Shown piece after piece: positions 58,735-64,000 of a DNA stretch of 64,000 bases (its first letter is position 1; each line of letters begins with the position of its first letter). The stretch spans positions 248,001-312,000 of the forward strand of contig NW_025954995.1 in NCBI RefSeq assembly GCF_022376445.1, read 5' to 3'. Made by a program: the position numbers and the translations under genes. This DNA is from Fomitopsis serialis. Its lineage: Eukaryota > Basidiomycota > Agaricomycetes > Polyporales > Fomitopsidaceae. Below the pieces are notes generated by a model. That model was not told the DNA's origin and searched no databases. It worked only from the letters and a program-made list of their open reading frames with translations.

Positions 58735-59372
58735 TCATTCCAAAGTGACGTCGCTGGAGTAACCTGAGGCGTCACTGCTTTCATCGCTGCCGAGCTCTTC
58801 GTCGCAAATGTGTAGATCCTGCCAATGGTATTGTATTAAATGCCTTTGGGTCCCTTCGAGCGTGGTGTCCATCAGTCGTCTACCGCAGGGGCTTCCGAAT
58901 CGGCACAACACGCCAGCATCGTTCTCGTCAGAGTCCTCCATTCCGGAGTCCTCCTCACAGTCATCCTGCTGCACGGCATCGCCGTGGGTGGATTCAGCAG
59001 GACGCCACACCGCCTCTGCTCTGGTGCATCCTTCGCAACGATGAGTAACCTCGGATGATCGAGTTGTCCTAGCTATATTGAGCCGATGCCACCGACTAAT
59101 GAACAGGAGACTTACTGCGTGGATTCGTACGTTCGTGCCGCCGTTGAGGAGAGAAGTGATGCGGCGCCGGCACTGTCAGGTGCGCTGTCCACCGGCGTTT
59201 GAAGGGCCCTCGGCTGCGGCACAGACTCCAGCCCTCTGGAGAATTCGTGCGACGCATACGACGGTGGCGCAGGGTCTCGTATCTTGCACCGAGCCCACAT
59301 GTCGTACCACGTGCCATCGCCGACGGGAATGCTGGAAGAGTGGTCAGCCACGAAGCGAGATGGGAGCGGCAT
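58735..59372 (-). CDS. Small zinc-finger-like acidic protein, hypothetical
   Basis: A two-exon model, 59372-59116 and 59020-58735, totalling 543 nt (180 residues). The intron is 59021-59115 (95 nt, donor GTAAGTC). The first exon starts MPLPSRFVADHSSS. The second contains an acidic stretch (DDCEEDSGMEDSDENDAG) followed by a Cys/His cluster, VLCRFGSPCGRR then RHLIQYH, with spacing C-x5-C and H-x4-H, and an acidic end. This resembles the fingers of the gene at 61676 and suggests the same expanded fungal family. Function is unknown; DNA or RNA binding is only a guess. An upstream exon cannot be excluded. Confidence 0.4.
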
Positions 59373-61675
59373 ACTCTACCTCTCTCTGAAGTTTCGTGCA
59401 GCTTGTACCCCGACGATGAGCATCGCAGAGTCTACCGAGGAGACCTCTAGGGCGCGCTGCATGGAACTTCACAACTCAGTGTCAGCCCGTGACTTAGGCG
59501 CAGCGTATACTTCACGTACCATGGTGGAGATGTGGACCAACGCATCCGTATGTGCAAATCGACATATGACATGATACAGCCTCGGCGAACTTGAAGTGGG
59601 TGGAATGAGAGACTGTAACCGTAGCTCTCAACTTGCTTTTATACCTGGTTGGTAGGCCGTCTGAGTTTAAGGTCCATGCTTGATGCCGCCAGCGAACATC
59701 AATCGGGGAGGAGAACGTGAGCATAGCCATTATTCTGGCCCGCATGTGGTCGCTCTCCACATGTGGGCATGTCAAACGGTTGGCTCCCACATGTGGGCAA
59801 GCCTCAGCGCTTCAACTCCCACATGTGGGATTCGAATTCAGGCGTTCGATGCTTCGCTGTCAGTCGTAACTCTGCGCAGAGGTTCGATGTCCACTATGTG
59901 GGCATGGCAGCAGCTGCCACTCAGATATTAGCCACAAATTTCGATATTTGGATTTCATACCGGACCCATGAAGTGGCTACAAATCTTGAGTTTCCGTCAC
60001 GCATGTCTAACAACCGCAGCGACAGATTCTAGCTAGCTTTGGCGACGACCATACTCAACTGGTAGAACTTCAGCAGGACACGGACTTGGGACGGCAGAGT
60101 CGTTAGCCGATTAGGCAAGTGCTATTAATTGTTGTGGCGGCCGGCCGCTGCCGACGCCGTCCTCGTCCAGCCCTCGTCCTCGTCGCTGAGGCTTGCGGCC
60201 CATCACCACTTATCACTGAAAGGCAGGCCTCTTTGAAGTGGTGCACGTATTGTATTAGCCCAAGGGAGGGAAGGGCCGAGTTTTTGAGAAACCGAGTCTT
60301 AGGCAGTCACATTCAATCCTCGACGTTCCAGCTCATTCTCCATGGCAAGTCTTCACGTTTCCAAACCCACTGTTGCATGGCGGACCTGTTTTGATAACTC
60401 ATGCTCTCTTCAATACAGTAAATACGGACCTGCTAAATAGACACGAGTCACACGAATTGAGACAGAAGGACTGCAATTGTCTTGTCCACAACGACGCCGC
60501 TTCGTTTGTTGTATCATTTGTCCCCTCGACCATCCGCTAATCGTTAGCCACGGACCAGGTTTGGTTGTCCCTCTCTGGTTGAACGTGTCGCATTTTTCTT
60601 CGCCAGCAAGATCTCGACTGTGAATAGAATTTGAAGACAAGATACAGATTTACCCAGTGGCTTCATGGGGCTCGGTGCACGTCATCTCAGCCCTGAATCG
60701 ACACTCACGCTCGAGCGTGGTACAACGCCCGTACAGCACAATTGGAGGACATCTGGTGATCAGTTGAGTACAACCGATAGAAGACTTTGAGTTCCGATAC
60801 AGGGGAACCAAACAGACAGTCGGTGGGCCGTTACGTAGATTGTGAGTCCATCTTCTCACTGTGTCTGTCTGCTATTCCCCACCAAGGTCTGTTTTAGAGA
60901 ACTCCATTCGCTCTATCGAACTTCTTCCCTCAGTGGTATGACAGCCGGCGCTGGAGAACCACTTTCAGAGCAGGATTGATGGGCCGTTCCACACTGTGAG
61001 GCATCTCTAGCCCACCGCGTGGCAAAGAGACCGAATTGAACACTTTGTGGCCCATGACGGTAGATGATGGTACGAACATAAAACCAAGTCAGGCCACGCT
61101 TCATCTGTAGCTTATGCCATGTCCTTCCCTCCTCCGAATCACCCACGTTTCATTAGCGAGGAGAACACGTTGCTGAGTGGCCGGCAAGACTGGCAAGACG
61201 CCACGCCCCGGTAAGACATCACTCCACCTTCGTAGAACACTATGATGACGAGGATTATGATACAGGGCGATAGATGGCATGCGTGGTCCCACGTACACGC
61301 CCGATGCCAGCCTCGCCCGGGGACCGCCAAGCAACTCACATCAGTACTTCGACAATGCACAGAGAGAGGGGCCAACGCAAGGGTGTGTATGAAGAATTGA
61401 ATTTTACTAGAATGCATGACTCATGTGGCTACGTTCACTGGCAGATGGTCATCGGAACGTGTCTCTGAGGATTCAACTACATACGGTACTCACAATGAAG
61501 TCCCGTTCCCAACAGGCCATCCCGGTCTGTTCTATGATAATCCCTCAAGCCAGTGAGTGCCTCGGATGATCGACTACTCAAGTACCGTACTGAATGCTGT
61601 TCGGAAGAATTGCAACGCAAGTCAGCCATGTTCAGTATGGCTCCCTCTTAGTGCCTGACATGGCTCAATCTATGC
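59373..61675. other. Intergenic, 2.3 kb, with a palindrome cluster
   Basis: This lies between two divergent zinc-finger-like genes. It holds three phased CACATGTG palindromes (listed separately). No open frame with domain evidence; the two longest minus-strand frames near 61100-61420 have no matching motif. Confidence 0.35.
59757..59829. repeat. Three palindromes of the form CCCACATGTGGG, spaced 30 and 32 nt
   Basis: Copies at 59757-59767 (11 of 12 bases), 59786-59797 and 59818-59829. Each core CACATGTG is self-complementary and fits the E-box pattern CANNTG. The spacing is close to three helical turns, so all three faces align. A related ATGTGGGCATG is repeated at 59763 and 59896. It lies upstream of the minus-strand small gene and may be a cluster of bHLH-type binding sites. 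Confidence 0.5.
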
Positions 61676-62588
61676 ATGATTCGCTGTGAGCGCCACGATG
61701 CTATTGTCATATTCAACCAGACACAGTTGACACCCATCAGACTGGTTCTGCAACCGGCAGCAATCACGCATTCTCCATACGACACAGTAGATGTGCCCTG
61801 GCAAGGCAACGGCACCCTTCCCGGTCCGGCCAAGTGAGCGTATAATGCATCTCATTTCCTCTCAGGCTGACTCTGCACCGCCAGCGACACCTTGCAGCCT
61901 AGCAATGACCAGGGATTAGATTCTGAAATCGACGGTATACTGCAAAGTGTCTTGGCCGGCCTTCAGATCATCTTTTCTTTAGCAAGCCCGACGCGGTTAG
62001 ACCAAGTGAAAGATACTGTCATGTCGAGCATGCGGTATGTGCAGTGTTCATCGTCCAGATAAATGCTTGACTGAAATCTTGTCTAGGAGAATGCGACGTC
62101 AAAGCCAGTCCACAGCCACGGTTCCGGAACTCCCAGGCGCATACGTGCATGGGGAGGCGCCGTCAATAGGACCCTCCGCTCTTACTCCGATGACTGCCAT
62201 CCCTGGTGTGATACCAGGTATCATCGTGGCAGAAGGCCAGTCATGGACATGCCGATACGGCGGCGGTTGCAACATGACCTTCCACGACACCGTATCCGCG
62301 AAGGCCGTAAAGCTTCACCTGAAGAAGGATCACGGTGTCGAAAGGGGCTCGGTCCTCCCTCCCCGTAGTACCAAGTGTTCATGGACCGAGCCAGAAGGAA
62401 ACCCGTGTTCTACCGACGTGCGCGCTATTGGGCTCGCGAAGCACATCTGTGATGTACACCTGCGCGTTGATGCTCAGACATGTGCGTACTGCAAGAAGAA
62501 ACTATCTAGGAGAGACTCGATCAAGAGACATATCGAGCAGAAGAAATGTCGAGCCCTACGGGCCGTCTCGGAGTTGTCGATTCACTAG
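61676..62588 (+). CDS. C2H2-like zinc-finger protein
   Basis: Three exons, 61676-61833, 61885-62034 and 62087-62588, give exactly 810 nt (269 residues) from the ATG at 61676 (MIRCERHDAIVIFNQ). The second exon is helical (EIDGILQSVLAGLQIIFSLA). The third holds three Cys/His fingers: W-T-C-R-Y-G-G-G-C with K-L-H-L-K-K-D-H; K-C-S-W-T-E-P with P-C-S and K-H-I-C-D-V-H; and CAYCKKKLSRRDSIKRH followed by a terminal Cys. Basic residues near the last finger fit nucleic-acid binding. Such small multi-finger proteins are abundant and poorly characterised in Agaricomycetes. The target is unknown. The first exon is the least certain part of the model, because another upstream exon is possible. Confidence 0.55.
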
Positions 62589-63528
62589 AGCAGACGTTGG
62601 AGGGTGTGATGTGGGAGAAGACAGCACAAGCACGACAACAGGTATGCATGATTATATCGCCATGATAGTAGAGTGGTTCTAAGCAAGCCTGTTTACAGGA
62701 GGGTTGTTGCCGCCTGGTCATCAGTTCACTAGGGTATCTCGAACCCAGTGGGATGTACGATATCATTCATGACATTTGTATCGCTAGTCTCAGAATAAGA
62801 AGGGAGAACAAGTTGAAACCGATACCGTACTAGTATACAGTACGCACTAGGCTACAACGTAAGTTCAGTAGTGCCAAGTACTTCGTCGTTGAGGTTGAAT
62901 AATAGGTGACCTTGTCGGCTCATCTGAGTCATCAACTTGCAGAACTTGGAAGCTAGACACGTGCTAATGCGCCGCGGCGTTCCAATCGTGAATATCGCGT
63001 GAATACACGATTCGACGTGATCGTGACATACTGAAGTAAGTACGGAACGTTTGAACTCGATGGCCATGCTCTCATTCGTCCAAACACCGTAGTCTGATCA
63101 CCCCAGGACAGGAAATGTTCTCTGGACAGGAGGCAACGTAGACTCCGCCCGAGCTGCCGCCTCACCGTGGTGTATTCTCCGCGGTCCGGGTCCACGCCTC
63201 GAAAGCCCAGCAACCCATTTACAGGCTGATGCTGCAGCGCTCAGCCCATTGAGTCGCCAGCGGGCCTTTTCGGCTATATCTTCCGCGGATAGGAGCTGAG
63301 TCCATTGTCTCAGCATATCGATTGCAGCTCATCTAACCACCAGCGGAATGTATGGCTTACGATCGGTCACCGCCTCGCAGCGTTCAGCCCACCCGTTCAG
63401 GCGCTGTCATCGCATTGCATCGCCTGAACGGTTGCCTTTTGTCCTGCGCGGGCCATCTGCGCTTCTGCGTTGCTACAAGATGGGCAAGTAGGTAGCGTAC
63501 CTTCCTCCTCACCGTGCCACGTTCCGCT
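62589..63528. other. Intergenic, 940 nt, with a small inverted repeat
   Basis: No gene recognised. An 11-bp perfect inverted repeat (CCGTTCAGGCG at 63393-63403 and its complement at 63421-63431, 17-nt loop) lies about 100 nt upstream of the right-edge F-box gene. Confidence 0.4.
63393..63431. repeat. Perfect 11-bp inverted repeat, 17-nt loop
   Basis: Arms 63393-63403 (CCGTTCAGGCG) and 63421-63431 (CGCCTGAACGG). It could form a hairpin or be a dimeric regulator site near the F-box gene start. No target duplication was seen. Confidence 0.45.
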
Positions 63529-64000
63529 ATGCCCTCAATCTTCAAGCGTGCTCGTCGCCACGAGCTCACACGCTCCGTCGTGGACGCGGTCAAGGCGATG
63601 TATGGAACAGAGTGAGTGTTATCAAGCACGTTCCTCAGGCCGCTAGAAGCAGAGTCGCTTACCGGGTTTGTACTAGGAGACGGGCTTCGGACGTCGGTAT
63701 GTGAGATGCATGATGCAGATTGGGTTGTTGTTCGCTGACGACGCCACACTCACCGTAGGCACTCCTCCACGTAGATCTCTATCTCGTGGACATAGCCACT
63801 CCAGATCTCGCTACCGCAGAGACCATCCCGTCACGAACCTTCCTGCCGAGCTCCTCGCGCACGTCTTCGTCCTAGGCTCCGAGGATGACTCCATGTTCCC
63901 CTTGGCCGTCTCGCACGTATGCCGGGCCTGGCGCGCCTCGCCCTGCACACACCAGCGTTGTGGCGTCGTGTCGCGCTCGACGGAAGGCTGCACATGTGGC
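63529..64000 (+). CDS. F-box protein, 5-prime part, cut by right edge
   Basis: Likely SCF adaptor. The ATG at 63529 gives MPSIFKRARRHELT. Two inferred introns then lead through an Arg/Ser-rich linker (RRSLSRGHSHSRSRYRRDH) to the F-box: VTNLPAELLAHVFVLGSEDD, MFPLAVSHVCRAWR and RLALHTPALWRRVALDGRLH. The F-box order matches other Agaricomycete F-box proteins. The frame changes by one base at GGCGCGCC (63931-63936), between C-R-A-W-R and R-L-A-L-H, leaving a break as the sequence stands. The rest of the gene lies outside the window. Confidence 0.7.
63930..63937 (+). other. Apparent one-base deletion in the right-edge F-box gene
   Basis: The upstream frame ends SHVCRAWR and the conserved continuation RLALHTPALWRRVALDG is in the next frame. 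One base is missing within an alternating GC run. No intron could fit. Confidence 0.65.

Overview
The window looks like nuclear DNA of a filamentous basidiomycete, probably a wood- or litter-decaying Agaricomycete. Most genes are cut by many short GT-AG introns of about 45-60 nt, intergenic spaces are short to moderate, and both strands are used. The gene set is fungal: a Kre6/Skn1 beta-glucan synthesis protein, a GH131 secreted glucanase, an Agaricomycete-type Zn2Cys6 regulator, a MATH-BTB protein and F-box proteins. No tRNA, rRNA, CRISPR array or intact transposon was recognised.

Layout, left to right. 1-4109 (-): a Ser/Thr-rich, internally repeated protein that runs off the left edge. 4575-5183 (+): a short acidic-tailed ORF that may be a mobile-element relic. 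5720-12215 (+): phospholipase D (PX-PH-HKD). 13097-14480 (+): a decayed monocarboxylate-type MFS transporter. 15276-16709 (+): dihydrofolate synthase. 16710-20328: gene-poor. 20329-23181 (-): the SUMO E1 subunit Aos1, with an unusually long intron. 23968-27120 (-): a Zn2Cys6 transcription factor. 28047-30953 (-): a PPR-like, probably mitochondrial protein. 33634-35570 (+): GRASP/Grh1. 35872-38325 (-): MATH-BTB protein. 38643-42937 (-): SART3/Prp24 splicing factor. 43610-45160 (+): F-box protein. 45820-47024 (+): GH131. 47380-49391 (+): secreted or membrane-anchored S33-type hydrolase. 51241-53414 (+): Kre6/Skn1. 54045-58130 (+): Ulp-type SUMO protease. 58735-62588: two small zinc-finger-like genes on opposite strands. 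63529-64000 (+): start of another F-box gene.

Most genes are ordinary housekeeping or cell-wall genes and do not form one pathway cluster. Weak themes are SUMO conjugation and deconjugation (Aos1, Ulp) and beta-glucan metabolism (Kre6, GH131). Gene models were rebuilt by hand from reading frame, splice signals and family motifs. Exon sums are exact multiples of three for Aos1 (338 aa), GRASP (549 aa), GH131 (306 aa), the S33 hydrolase (632 aa), Kre6 (622 aa) and both small zinc-finger genes, which supports those models.

The most useful unexpected signal is a set of one-base reading-frame breaks inside strongly conserved segments of otherwise intact genes: two in phospholipase D, one or two in the Zn2Cys6 factor, one in the right-edge F-box gene and probably one in the Ulp gene. 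Several lie in short homopolymers or a dinucleotide run. Uncorrected sequence or assembly indels are the simplest explanation, but true inactivation cannot be excluded from sequence alone. I did not find a convincing undescribed multi-gene system.
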